From NCBI RefSeq assembly GCF_004359215.1, contig NC_090620.1, positions 60,310-93,881 on the forward strand: a stretch of 33,572 bases of DNA. The letters run 5' to 3'. This stretch comes from Bremia lactucae (lineage: Eukaryota > Oomycota > Peronosporomycetes > Peronosporales > Peronosporaceae). Every line of letters begins with the position of its first letter. Positions within the stretch are counted from its first letter, which is position 1. This document shows positions 18,630-27,384 of this stretch, one piece after another. Both the position numbers and the translations under genes were made by a program. Under the pieces are notes generated by a model. The model saw only the letters and a program-made list of their open reading frames with translations. It was not told the DNA's origin and did no database searches.

Positions 18630-18990
18630 TCAATGGTGCAATATCCCCGAGATACGTAGAGTGGCACGTCTAAGTCCACCGAGTATGGTCAGCCGAAGTA
18701 GCATCGTACTGAGTGTCAGTAGACACTGTTGGCGGTTCGCCAGGACCTCAAGGGTGCAAGATCCCTGAGATACGTACAGTGGCACGTCTAAGTCCACCGA
18801 GTATGGTCGGCCGAGGTGGCACCATACTGAGTGTCAATAATGACACTACTGTCGATTCGCCAGGACCTCAAGGGTGCAATATCCCTGAGATACGTGAGTG
18901 GCAAGTCTAAGTCCACCGAGTATGGTCGGCCGAGGTGGCATCATGCTGAGTGCTAATAATGGATCTATTGGTGGTTCGCCAGGGCATGTT
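18630..18990 (+). repeat. About 120-bp tandem repeat in the protease-RT linker
   Basis: About three units with a period of 118-120 bp: the marker GAGATACG recurs at 18649, 18767 and 18887. Each encodes about 40 aa with the core IPEIR, ARLSPPSMV, LSV and SPGPQGC. Open frames cover parts of it (18713-18910). Copy B3 keeps a shortened version at 25545-25780. Confidence 0.85.
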
Positions 18991-19546
18991 AAGCGACCGT
19001 AAACGTTCGCTGGTAAAGGAGCTTGAGTTACCTAATTCCTTGTGGGATCTCGAATTAGACAACATGTCTTGTATAGAACCAATGCAGGCTGGAAAATTCG
19101 GGGACTTGAATGTCCCGGCCTCTAAGAGGCGTATTGTCTCTAGTCCAAGACAGGGGAGACACGAAGCGTTTATACCCTCAGAAAGTGATACGAGTGAGCA
19201 ATCACACACGCTTGTAAATGGTGTAACCGGTCACCATGAGTTGGAAGTTAGCCTTGCGGCAATCCCCTTGTTACATGCTCTTTTAGAGCTAGACGAAATG
19301 TCTATTGATGTGTGCGGTCGAGCCTTGAAAGCTGGTGACTTATCTGAAATGGTGGTCATCCGACCAACAATTGAGTTAAACTCATTGTCGCTTCTAGACG
19401 AAGCTGTCCTGGATGACACAAAAGCTGCACTTAGTGCGCGAAACGGGTCATCGAACCTTAAAGATCCTAAGAACATTTTTATTCTTTGGTTGAGGAATTC
19501 CAAGATGCGGTATGTAATAATCCGCCATCTGTTTACCTCCGGATAG
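18950..19546 (+). pseudogene. Pol linker region upstream of RT, copy B2
   Basis: An open frame of 198 codons follows the repeats. It reads [31 protein letters not shown]-like acidic stretches and [20 protein letters not shown]. This is the variable segment between protease and RT in gypsy Pol. No catalytic motif is seen. It is homologous to 25796-26180 in copy B3. Confidence 0.6.
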
Positions 19547-20280
19547 AGGTGTTCGTCATGGAATTGACTTGGTTCCGGTAATCAAATATTGTGGCACAAG
19601 ACAATGGACTTTATCAAGGGAGCAGTGTGACTTCATTGACGATTTCTTCCGTGCTAAGCACGAGGCTGGAATGGTACGAGAGAGCAAATTTCCTCATTCG
19701 ACACCGACATTTTGTGTTAAAAGAAACAAATGGTAAATGGCGCATAATAATAAGGTTAAATGCTGCCACTATACCAGCACAAACCCCCATTCCTAGAAAG
19801 GATGTTCTTAAAACAATATGGTGGGATGTACAATGTACAGTGCACTTGACTTTGTCGATGGTTACTACCAATTGCTAATGCGAGCTAGCGATATCCCGCT
19901 TACAGCAGTTAGCACTGCAAGCGGCATGTTATGGGAGTGGCTGGTTATGCCACAAGGGCTTTCCAACGCCCCGACATCATTTAATCGTCTAGTGACGCAA
20001 CCGTTTCGCTCTCATCGAGGTTATGCACAGACTTCATTCGATGACATTTTTGTCCATAGTTGTGCGGAGCAGGGTCGGTCAGATATGGACAACCATTTAG
20101 ACCATTTGCGAGCAGTGCTCGAGTGTATGCGCACAAATAAATTGTATATGCCAATGCATCTAAATGCATTTTTGGCGCAGACGAAATTTCTTTTTTAGGA
20201 TGCTTCATTAGAAAGCGAGGCCTTAGAGCAGATCCGCTAAGATAAAAGCGAAAGTAGATTGGCCGGTTCCTAAAAACCAA
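19547..20280 (+). pseudogene. Reverse transcriptase, copy B2 (several frameshifts)
   Basis: The N-terminal fingers are readable in two frames near 19585-19800 (HEAGMVRESKFPHSTPTFCV, then AQTPIPRKDV). The palm is a clean stretch, 19818-20198: ALDFVDGYYQLLMRASDIPL, then LWEWLVMPQGLSNAPTSFNR. The catalytic box reads TSFDDIFVH, giving the two adjacent Asp residues, where gypsy elements normally have YxDD or F/Y before FDD. A stop at 20196 (KFLF then TAG) ends the frame before the thumb. In an active element this enzyme copies RNA into DNA inside the particle. Confidence 0.85.
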
Positions 20281-20874
20281 AAGGATTTGCGTAAGTGGTT
20301 GAGTCTCGCCAATTATTTACACGAATATAGCAAAAATTACGCTGATATGGCTAGGCCATTATCTAATCTCCTTAAAAAGGATACAGAATGGTGCTGGACT
20401 AGTACCGAAAATAATGCATTTCGAGCAGTTAAGGATAGTTTTATCCACGCCCCAATTCTGGCACTGCCAAATCCCAAATTGGCCTTTCAGTGTCGTCTGT
20501 GACGCATCCGATTTTGCCATTGGCAGTGCTCTGTTACAAACAGATGTTGATGGGCGTGAACCTCTTATTGCGTTCGAGTCTAGACAGCTTAAAGCGGCGG
20601 AAAAGAACTACCCAGTTTATGACGAAGAGTTATTGCTATGATGTATGCTCTCATCAAATTCAGAGTTCATCTGCTCGCCTCTCAGTCGTTTGTGATATAT
20701 ACAGATCACGCGTCATTACGCACGGCGACTAAGTCGCCCCATCTCTCACAGAGAATAGCCCGATGGCTATCCTTTTTCGCGAAATACAACTTCGAGGTGA
20801 AGTATAAGCCTGGCAAGCAGAATGCTTTGGCCGATGCGTTATCACGCAGGCCGGATTATGAGCTTTCTCATTGA
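20281..20874 (+). pseudogene. RT connection and RNase H, copy B2
   Basis: The connection segment KWLSLANYLHEYSKNYADMARPL begins at about 20290. RNase H follows in two frames. The catalytic acids are visible as VCDASDFAIG, YDEELL and YTDHASL, followed by the LSQRIARWLSFFAKYNFEV helix and LADALSRRPD, the usual end of the domain. Frame changes occur near 20490 and 20640, each from a 1-2 nt indel. A TGA follows at 20872. Confidence 0.85.
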
Positions 20875-20943
20875 ACGACTATCTCGTCACCTATTCCTGA
20901 ATTAATCCGTTCGGCTTACGCCAAGGATGAACAGTGTGTAGCT

Positions 20944-22145
20944 ATGCTACGAGCCTCAAAGAACTCAGATTCGGGTATTAAATTGCCGGCACGTTTGCGT
21001 GCAAGGTTATATCGATTTTCTTTCGATAACAACATTTTGCTTTATTGCACAGACATCGCGGACCCTCCGCGTGTCGTTGTTCCTCATGATGAGGATTTAA
21101 AGTACCGGATCCTCTATGAGGCACACGATTCTGTCCTTGGTGGTCATCTCGGTAGAGAAAATACCTACGGCTCTATCAGCCAGAGTTATTGGTGGCCCAA
21201 ACTTTATAAATGGGTCAGCACATATGTTCGCACATGCGAAACGTGCCAACGGGTCAAACCCTCGGCACATGCTGCTGTGCCACTGGCGAGTCTTCCCGTC
21301 CCCATAGGATGCTGGAGTCCATTAGTATGGATTTTGTTTTTGTGCTACCGAAAGATTTAGCCGGTAACTCCGGTATAGTGGTCTTTGTTGACCGTTTGAG
21401 CAAAATTGGTCACTAAGCGGCCGTGCCGGATTCCATTCATGGAGAGGGTACAGCTAAGCTGTTTATCGATCGCGTGTTTCGACAACATGGTTTGCCAGTG
21501 GCAATTGTCTCTGATCGGGACCCCCGTTTTACGGGTAAATTGTGCAAATCAATTTTCCGAGTGCTTGGTAACAGATTGGATATGTCCACTGCGGACCATC
21601 CGCAGATCGATGGTCAAATTGAACGTGTCGATTGCGTCATTGAAGACGTTTTACGCAGCGTGTGTGCTCCGACACCAAAGGTCTAGAGCTCAATGCTCCC
21701 AGTGGTGGAGTTTGCGTTAAATAACGCTGTCCATGCCTCTACAGGCTAGACTCCGTTCTTTGTAAACGGTCTTACCCACCCACGCGTTCCATTAACGATA
21801 CCACTGCGTGGCTCGGGGCTTGGTGGAGGAGAATTAGCCGATAGGCTTGCTGATATCAGCCCTGTTACCGTTCGGAAACAAATAAGCGAGTTTCTCGCGA
21901 CGCGATTTATTGTCTTAAGACACGTAAGGGATACGATGGCTGATAGCCAAGACAAACAAAAAGAACAAGCAGATGCCAAAGGCAGAAGCTGTATTACTTC
22001 TTATATGATCGGAGACCGAGTTTTATTAAACGCTAAAAAAGTTACCTACCACCTTGGTTTCGGCGGTCTTCAAGACCAAATTGCGCCCGCGCTTTATTGG
22101 ACCATTTTCGGTTGTGGTCAAGAAGGGCCTAGCTTATACGCTTAA
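20944..22145 (+). pseudogene. Integrase, copy B2 (HHCC and DDE motifs visible)
   Basis: The zinc-binding part reads EAHDSVLGGHLG and ends YVRTCETCQRVKP, an HHCC module. The catalytic Asp residues are in SISMDFVF (about 21320) and VSDRDPRF (about 21505), and the Glu is in DGQIERV (about 21615). Frame changes occur near 21320 and 21420. TAG codons at 21684 (after APTPKV) and 21747 (in place of Glu after HASTG) break the C-terminal half. Both TAGs are present at the matching places in copy B3. The last block (NAKKVTYHLGF...) is a degraded GPY/F region. Confidence 0.85.
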
Positions 22146-22440
22146 CCTTCCTAGCAGGCTGCGTAGACACCCAGTGTCTTACGTTGGCACCCTTCCCACA
22201 TGGACTTGAAGGCGCTTTCGCCGAGATAGGCGGTCGTGCCGCATATTGCTGCATCCTCACCAGGATGTCCAGCTGGCCCTCTAAACGAGGTTGTTGACGC
22301 TCCAGCATCGAAAGAAGGCTTTGAGCCGCCTCGAAAGAGCTCTCAACACGAGCAAGGACCTCACGAAGGAGTTGCACCTCGTGCCGTGGAGCATCAAATG
22401 CTTCCGCCGAAATTTCGGTCCCCTCCCGCGCTGCTTGATG

Positions 22441-22577
22441 CGCGTTGGAACCTTCAGTTTCATGTAGAGAAACTTTTAAAGCGACGTCGTCGTGAGGGTC
22501 AATACCAGTATCTGGTGAAGTGGCTAGGGTACCCCTCTTCTGAAAGCTCTTGGGAGTTCGAGGTACCTCTTCGGTAA
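22441..22577 (+). pseudogene. Chromodomain, copy B2
   Basis: The frame reads NLQFHVEKLLKRRRREGQYQ, then YLVKWLGYPSSESSWEFEV, and ends at TGA 22575. The FHVEKLL start, the KWLGYP turn and SSWE carry the three aromatic positions expected for binding methylated histone tails. The domain itself is undamaged, but it is separated from integrase by stops. Confidence 0.8.
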
Positions 22578-22673
22578 GATTGCCCATACGCTGTTGACGT
22601 TTCTGAGCGCCAAGCTAAGGGTCAACTCGCGTCAAACGACGCTTCCCACCACTAAACGTCGGATTAGGTGGTT

Positions 22674-23000
22674 CTATAGCCTCAGTGCGGCTTCGATCCG
22701 TGGTTGTACGGTCAACCGAAGCACTGAAAATCGGCTAGGCCTTTCTTCGTTTTGTGGCATAAATGCCGAACGTAACCGGCCTTTGGCGTTAAGCTTAGCG
22801 AAATCGAAGCGAAGCTTCCGTTCCAAACTAACATCACCTCTATCCGCAGACTCTCCGATATTCCAGATATTACGAAGTCGGCGGGCCCGGTGGACCCAGT
22901 TCTCAAATGAGACTTCGTTTTCACTCCTTGTTTCGTTTGGAAACAAAACGAACGGAATTATCCTCATGGAGGTCACCGAAGACCCCACGGGCTTGATCAC
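22674..23000 (-). other. Possible continuation of the antisense ORF, copy B2
   Basis: An open minus-strand frame without its own convincing start overlaps the end of the 194-aa ORF by 80 bp, shifted by one base. It carries a Trp/Arg-rich, helix-like stretch (ENEVSFENWVHRARRLRNIW) and ends at a stop at 22674. The matching frame in copy B3 is 30305-29979. It could be the C-terminal part reached by frameshifting, or chance. Confidence 0.35.
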
Positions 23001-23505
23001 GTAAACGCGTCAGATACTGGCTTCGCGTCATTACCTTTGGCGTAAGGAATTGCTCATGAAGAGCGTCGCGGGCAGCGATCTCCTCCGGCGTCCTCGCCGG
23101 GTCACCAGAGATCCAGATGGCCAAGCTAAGACCCGCTATCTCTTTGAGACGCTCGTCCGCACTAAGCGGAGTGAATCTATATTCACTATGAGCTTTAGCT
23201 TTCGCTATCTCGGCAGCACGACGACGAGCTCTTTCCTCTATGAGGATTATCTGCTCTTGCTCTTCATCGAGCGGATCGTTGATGTTGGACTCAAAGTCCC
23301 GTGTCCTGCTCAATGCAGTTAAAACATCAGCGGCACCACGCTCTGGGAACGGATTCGGGGCCTGCCGACGTTCGTCCGGAAGAGAAGGCGTAAAAGAACG
23401 ACGCTCTTTCTCCTCCTCCTCTGATGGCGAGTGACTTCCAAAGTCCACCATTCCCTCATCGTCGAGGAAGGGGCTAAGAGTCTGTGACTCACGCTTGATT
23501 GTCAT
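22921..23505 (-). CDS. Antisense ORF of family B, copy B2 (194 aa)
   Basis: ATG at 23505 opens a 194-codon frame (MTIKRESQTLSPFLDDEGMV...) antisense to pol, between chromodomain and 3' LTR. It is strongly acidic early (SPSEEEEKERRSF), then basic and helical (ERARRRAAEIAKAKAHSEYR). It then reads EIAGLSLAIWISGDPARTPE and ends MTRSQYLTRLRDQARGVFGD and VSKRNKE. I recognise no domain. Copy B3 has the same ORF at the same length. A second antisense frame (23000-22674, ENEVSFENWVHRARRLRN) overlaps its end and may be its continuation after a frameshift. Known parallel: plant Tat-lineage gypsy elements carry antisense ORFs in the same interval. It may be expressed from a promoter near the 3' LTR, but I cannot identify one. 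Confidence 0.55.
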   Translation of the reverse strand: MTIKRESQTLSPFLDDEGMVDFGSHSPSEEEEKERRSFTPSLPDERRQAPNPFPERGAADVLTALSRTRDFESNINDPLDEEQEQIILIEERARRRAAEIAKAKAHSEYRFTPLSADERLKEIAGLSLAIWISGDPARTPEEIAARDALHEQFLTPKVMTRSQYLTRLRDQARGVFGDLHEDNSVRFVSKRNKE

Positions 23506-23606
23506 GAGACAAAGGATAGAAAAACACAACCGAACGGTTAGCTGTTTATATTTCAACCTCAAAGAGGAAATGAGAGAATGTTGTTACCCGGTGTCAACAG
23601 TCTGAT

Positions 23607-23615
23607 GGGGGAGGG
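23607..23615 (+). promoter_or_regulatory. Polypurine tract, copy B2
   Basis: GGGGGAGGG lies directly before the 3' LTR (TGTAATGG). This is the usual primer for plus-strand DNA synthesis in LTR elements. Confidence 0.85.
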
Positions 23616-23971
23616 TGTAATGGGGCACACATCAGTTGGAAAAACGTTGTTGTGGTGCATTTACTCTATGGGAAAAATACCTTATTATCTAATTTCAAAA
23701 TAGTTAGTTACTTAAATCCCATTTATTATGGGTTACAAATGTGGTCGCCGCCAGATATAAATCGTGGCGGCCAAAATCTATTTTTAATTAGCTAGAGTAA
23801 GGTTTTTAGATTTAAATAATTAAATATAGTGCAGTTCCCTTTTGATCTTAAAGCGTTAAGTGCCTTCCTAAGGCTTGCGCATTGATCTGTAAAAGATAGA
23901 AGACTTTCTAAGGTATATCCTCTCGGGCACTAGTTGCCACTTGGTTCTACGAACCCCTGAATCCCTTGAAC
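23616..23971 (+). repeat. 3' LTR of copy B2, truncated
   Basis: Starts TGTAATGGGGCACACATCAG and follows the family-B LTR to CCCTTGAAC at 23971. It then switches abruptly to family-A LTR sequence in the opposite orientation. The last ~130 bp are missing. Confidence 0.85.
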
Positions 23972-24104
23972 TTTTGTAATAATGGATAAGCTTTCCGAAT
24001 ATAACTATGTAAAGTAATTTTCTCCAAATATTATCTACGTTTTAGATAATATATTAATTGACAACCTTTAAGTATTAAATCATGCAACGATACACCCCAT
24101 TACA
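23972..24104 (-). repeat. Family-A LTR fragment, minus strand
   Basis: On the minus strand it begins TGTAATGGGGTGTATCG at 24104. It matches the first ~130 bp of the family-A LTRs (TATTATCTAAAACGTAGATA region), then stops at 23972. Confidence 0.8.
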
Positions 24105-24123
24105 TTATTCTCCTCTTAAACGA
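24105..24123 (-). promoter_or_regulatory. Candidate polypurine tract of the minus-strand family-A remnant
   Basis: On the minus strand AAGAGGAGAATAA leads straight into the LTR start at 24104. That makes the fragment a 3' LTR and places the region above 24123 inside the element. Confidence 0.55.
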
Positions 24124-24219
24124 GAATCATTCTGACTGTCATTAAATAAAGTGGGCACTATAAGACCACTTACTTAAAAACGATGTTGATCGGTTAGAAT
24201 CATCATTTAATTCTATCGC

Positions 24220-25360
24220 ATGGTTAACAAGTCCATGCGGTATGCGAATAGTGCGGCGCCTTCGGCTACGGTACATGCAGCCGCGGGCGACGCATTACTG
24301 ACTCTTGCGGCATACGTTTCGTCTGCCGTAGTATCATCTTCTCCCGCAACACTTGATGTTGCGGGTGCATGTGGTGCGTCACCACGTGAGTGCGACCCCT
24401 CTTTATAGGTCGACTATGAATGCGAGTCGGACGAAATGACCGACTCGTGGAGAGTAGAACTTTCGCCTGATCGTCGTCAGGCGGCTGACTATGAGCCTTC
24501 GAATGAGGGGGATCAATCGGATAGACGTGCTAGTAGCATTCGCTATTGCATGTTCCGTTCCGACGATGAGGATGATTCCTCATTGCCAGCACCGACTTCC
24601 GTGCCGTCACCCGCACATATTTCTGTGCGTGGTGATGACAATGACGCATTCCATCGTAATAGAAGTTCGTGTCGTACCACTGCTTCAGTGGATACCTCTC
24701 AGGGGAAGGCAGACAGTAATATGTCTCGTATTACCCATGAAAAGAAGCCATGGCTTTTGCCCGAACGGCTAGTCAGTAGCTTGTCTGGAGAGACTACTCC
24801 TAACAACAAATATCCCTTATTTATTGCGACAAAGCTACATGGCCTTGATCCCAGCACAAAGAATTTTCGCGCTGAGGAAATTTTACCACGATGCTTTTCT
24901 TACGCATCGATGGTACAGTAACAACAACAATCGAAATAAGATCTCGTTGATGCAACCTGGCGCGCGTTCATTCGCAATGTCATTGGACGCGACGCCTGGC
25001 TTCAAAGTCTTAACGCGATTTGCTTTAAAATTTGAGAAACGAACTCCAACCGGTGCAAAGTATAAATTGCATCGGTTGTCTCGTGAGACAGGACTTCCAT
25101 GCCTCACCTGGGGTGATCCTTGTCCGTGTTGTGTTGACAACACGAAACGAGTGAAAGGGATGTGTATTCCCTTTCTTCGCCCTGGGGGAGGGCTCGCATC
25201 TCTATCGAGATGCGCGATGCGATTGACGTTTTGCAATCGATTTACAGGCGCCAGGGGCGCGTGTTTTCCGATGAACCTTCTGATCTATCGAATAGATCTC
25301 TTCATACTGACGGACGAGGCCGTCAACGTCAACAACCAGCTGGAACGAGGCTCCCAGCTG
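24220..25360 (+). pseudogene. Antisense-type ORF block of a minus-strand family-A remnant
   Basis: Because the adjacent LTR and polypurine tract are on the minus strand, this plus-strand block lies antisense to that element, in the pol-to-LTR interval. Open pieces are 24220-24408 (MVNKSMRYANSAAPSATVHA, ending in a stop after DPSL), 24436-24921 (acidic and Ser-rich) and 24824-25360 in two frames. One of these contains KFEKRTPTGAKYKLHRLSRE and then CLTWGDPCPCC, a Cys-rich turn. I recognise no family with confidence. DPSL-stop-VDYECES parallels DPSLIVDFNES of the block at 1099-2332. The DNA is saturated with short perfect inverted repeats. At about 25361 it joins the family-B protease in the same reading frame, a chimeric junction. 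Confidence 0.45.
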
Positions 25361-25575
25361 TTGATTTGGATTCGAGGTATGATCTCATCCTTGGTATGGC
25401 CTGGTTAGAATACCATGAGCCATGGATCGATTGGAGGTCTAAAGCCTTAGGTGCCACGCGCAGTATTTCTAGCAAAGTTTTGGAGAGTCATGAACCCACC
25501 TTTGCTAGGCAACAAAAGCGCTATTGGCGCGGATCATTGACTGAGTCCCCGAGATACGTACAGTGGCACGTCTAA
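25361..25575 (+). pseudogene. Protease C-terminal fragment, copy B3
   Basis: Begins abruptly with VDLDSRYDLILGMAWLEYHE, matching copies B1 and B2 from that point only. The catalytic DSG half is absent. The frame runs through RYWRGSLTES and then, by a deletion, into the linker repeat (PRYVQWHV then stop). Confidence 0.8.
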
Positions 25576-26180
25576 GTCCACCGAGTATGGTCGGCCGAGG
25601 TGGCACCATACTGAGTGTCAATAATGACACTACTGTCGATTCGCCAGGACCTCAAGGGTGCAATATCCCTTAGATACGTGAGTGGCACGTCTTGGTCCAC
25701 CGAGTATGGTCGGCCGAGGTGGCACCATCCTGAGTGTCAATAATAGCACTTTTGGCGGTTCGCCGGGATATTTTAAGTCAAACCCTTCTAATGCATGTGA
25801 AGCGACACGTAAACGTTCGCTGGTAAAGGAACTTGAGTTACCTAACTCCTTGTGGGATCTCGAATTAAACAACATGTCTTGTATAGAACCAATGCAGGCT
25901 GGAAAATTGGGGGACTTGAATGTCCCGGGGCCTCTAAGAGACCTATTGTCTCCACTCTAAGACAGGAGGGACACGAAGCGTTTATACCGTCACAAAGTGA
26001 TACTAGTGAGCAATTACACACGCTTGTAAATGGTGTAACCGGTACCATTGATGGAAAGGTTAGCCTTGCGGCAATCCCTTCGTTACATGCTCTTTTAGAA
26101 CTAGACGAAATGTCTATTGATGAGTCCAGCCGAGCCTTAAAGGCTGGCGACTTATCTGAGATGGTCATTCGACCTATGAT
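25545..26180 (+). pseudogene. Pol linker of copy B3 with shortened tandem repeat
   Basis: Carries about two linker repeat units (25545-25780), then [20 protein letters not shown] and [20 protein letters not shown], as in copy B2. Several indels and stops are present. Confidence 0.65.
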
Positions 26181-26363
26181 TTAGTTAAACTCATCGTCTT
26201 TTCTGGACGAAGCTATCCTGGATGGCACAAAAGCTGCACTAAGTGCGCGGGGGGGTGCCATCGATCCTTAAAGATCCTACGAATCAATTTTATTCCTTGA
26301 TTAAGGAATTCCAAATGTGGTATGTAATAATCCACCATCTGTTTTACCTCCGGATAGAGGTGT

Positions 26364-26484
26364 CAAATATTTTTATGTTTTTTATATTAAGTTCATTTTT
26401 ATCAATTTTAATTTTAATTTTATCTTTTATTTGAAAATCTTTCTTTTTTTTAATTTCTTTTTTTTTTAATTTTTAATTTTTTTA
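26364..26484. repeat. 121-bp T-rich insert in copy B3
   Basis: Copy B2 reads GAGGTGT directly into TCGTC at this place (19541-19556). Copy B3 has 121 bp of almost pure A and T, mostly T on the plus strand, with runs of up to about ten T, between the same flanks. Confidence 0.85.
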
Positions 26485-27384
26485 CGTCTTGAAATTGACT
26501 TAGTTCCGGGAACCAAATATTGTGTCACAAGACAATGGCCTTTACCAAGGGAGCAGTGTGTCGTCATTGACGATTTCTTCCGTGCTAAGCACGAGGCTGG
26601 AATGGTACGAGAGAGCAAATTTCCTCATTCGACACCGACATTTTGGTGTGAAAAAACAAATGGTAAACGGTACATTGTACATGCTTATAATAAGGTTAAA
26701 TGCTGCCACTAAACCAGCGCAAACCCCCATTCCTAGAAAGGATGTTCTTCAGAGCAATATGGTGGGATGTACAATGCACAGTGCACTTGACTTAGTCGAT
26801 GATTACTATCAACTGCTCATTCGAGCTAGGGACATCCCGCTTACAGCGGTTAGCACCCCAAGTGGTATGCTATAGGAGTGGTTGGTTATGCTACAAGGGC
26901 TTTCCAACGCCCCGGCAACATATAATTGTCTATTGACGCAACTGTTTCGCTATCATCAGGTTATGCACAGACTTATTTTAATGACATTTTATTTATAGTC
27001 GTGCGGAGCAGGGCCGGTCGGATATGGAAAACCATTTAGACCATTTGCGAGCAGTGCCCGAGTGTATGCGCACAGATAAGTTGTATGCCAATGCATCTAT
27101 TTTGTCGCACAAGAAATTCCTTTCTTAGGGTGCTTCATTGGGAAGCGAGGCCTTAGAGCGGACCCCACTAAGGTAAAAGCCATAGAATATTGGCCGATTC
27201 CTAAAAACCAAAAGGATTTGCGTAAGTGGTTGGGTCTCGCCAATTATTTACACAAATATAGCGGAAATCACGCTGATATGGCTAGGCCATTATCTAATCT
27301 CCTTAAATAGGATACAGAATGGTGCTGGACTAGTACCGAAAATAATGCATTTCGAGCAGTTAAGGATAGTCTTATCCATGCCCC
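26485..27384 (+). pseudogene. Reverse transcriptase and connection, copy B3 (heavily broken)
   Basis: Readable in fragments: REQCVVIDDFFRAKHEAGMV, ALDLVDDYYQLLIRARDIPL and SGML. A TAG at 26872 replaces the Trp codon before EW. The catalytic box is degraded (YFNDILF, first Asp lost to Asn). The segment ends in the connection region at the SINE-like insert. It has more stops than copy B2, and different ones. Confidence 0.8.

Larger units (their letters stand above)
16344..23971 (+). mobile_element. Ty3/gypsy element, family B copy B2 (near full length, 3' LTR truncated)
   Basis: Order: 5' LTR, primer-binding site, gag, protease, tandem-repeat linker, reverse transcriptase, RNase H, integrase, chromodomain, antisense ORF, polypurine tract, partial 3' LTR. 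This is the Ty3/gypsy gene order. The span is 7.6 kb. Every pol domain has at least one stop or frameshift. The 3' LTR stops at 23971, where an unrelated family-A LTR fragment begins, so recombination or a later insertion removed its last ~130 bp. Confidence 0.9.

Noticed and set aside
18630..18990. CRISPR-like or satellite array
   Set aside because: Units are about 120 bp, coding, only three in number and inside a retroelement pol gene.
22129..22587. Minus-strand 152-codon open frame (and its copy at 29434-29892)
   Set aside because: It overlaps the sense-strand chromodomain and has no good start. The heptad-like stretch HEVQLLREVLARVESSFEAA is suggestive but not enough to call a gene.
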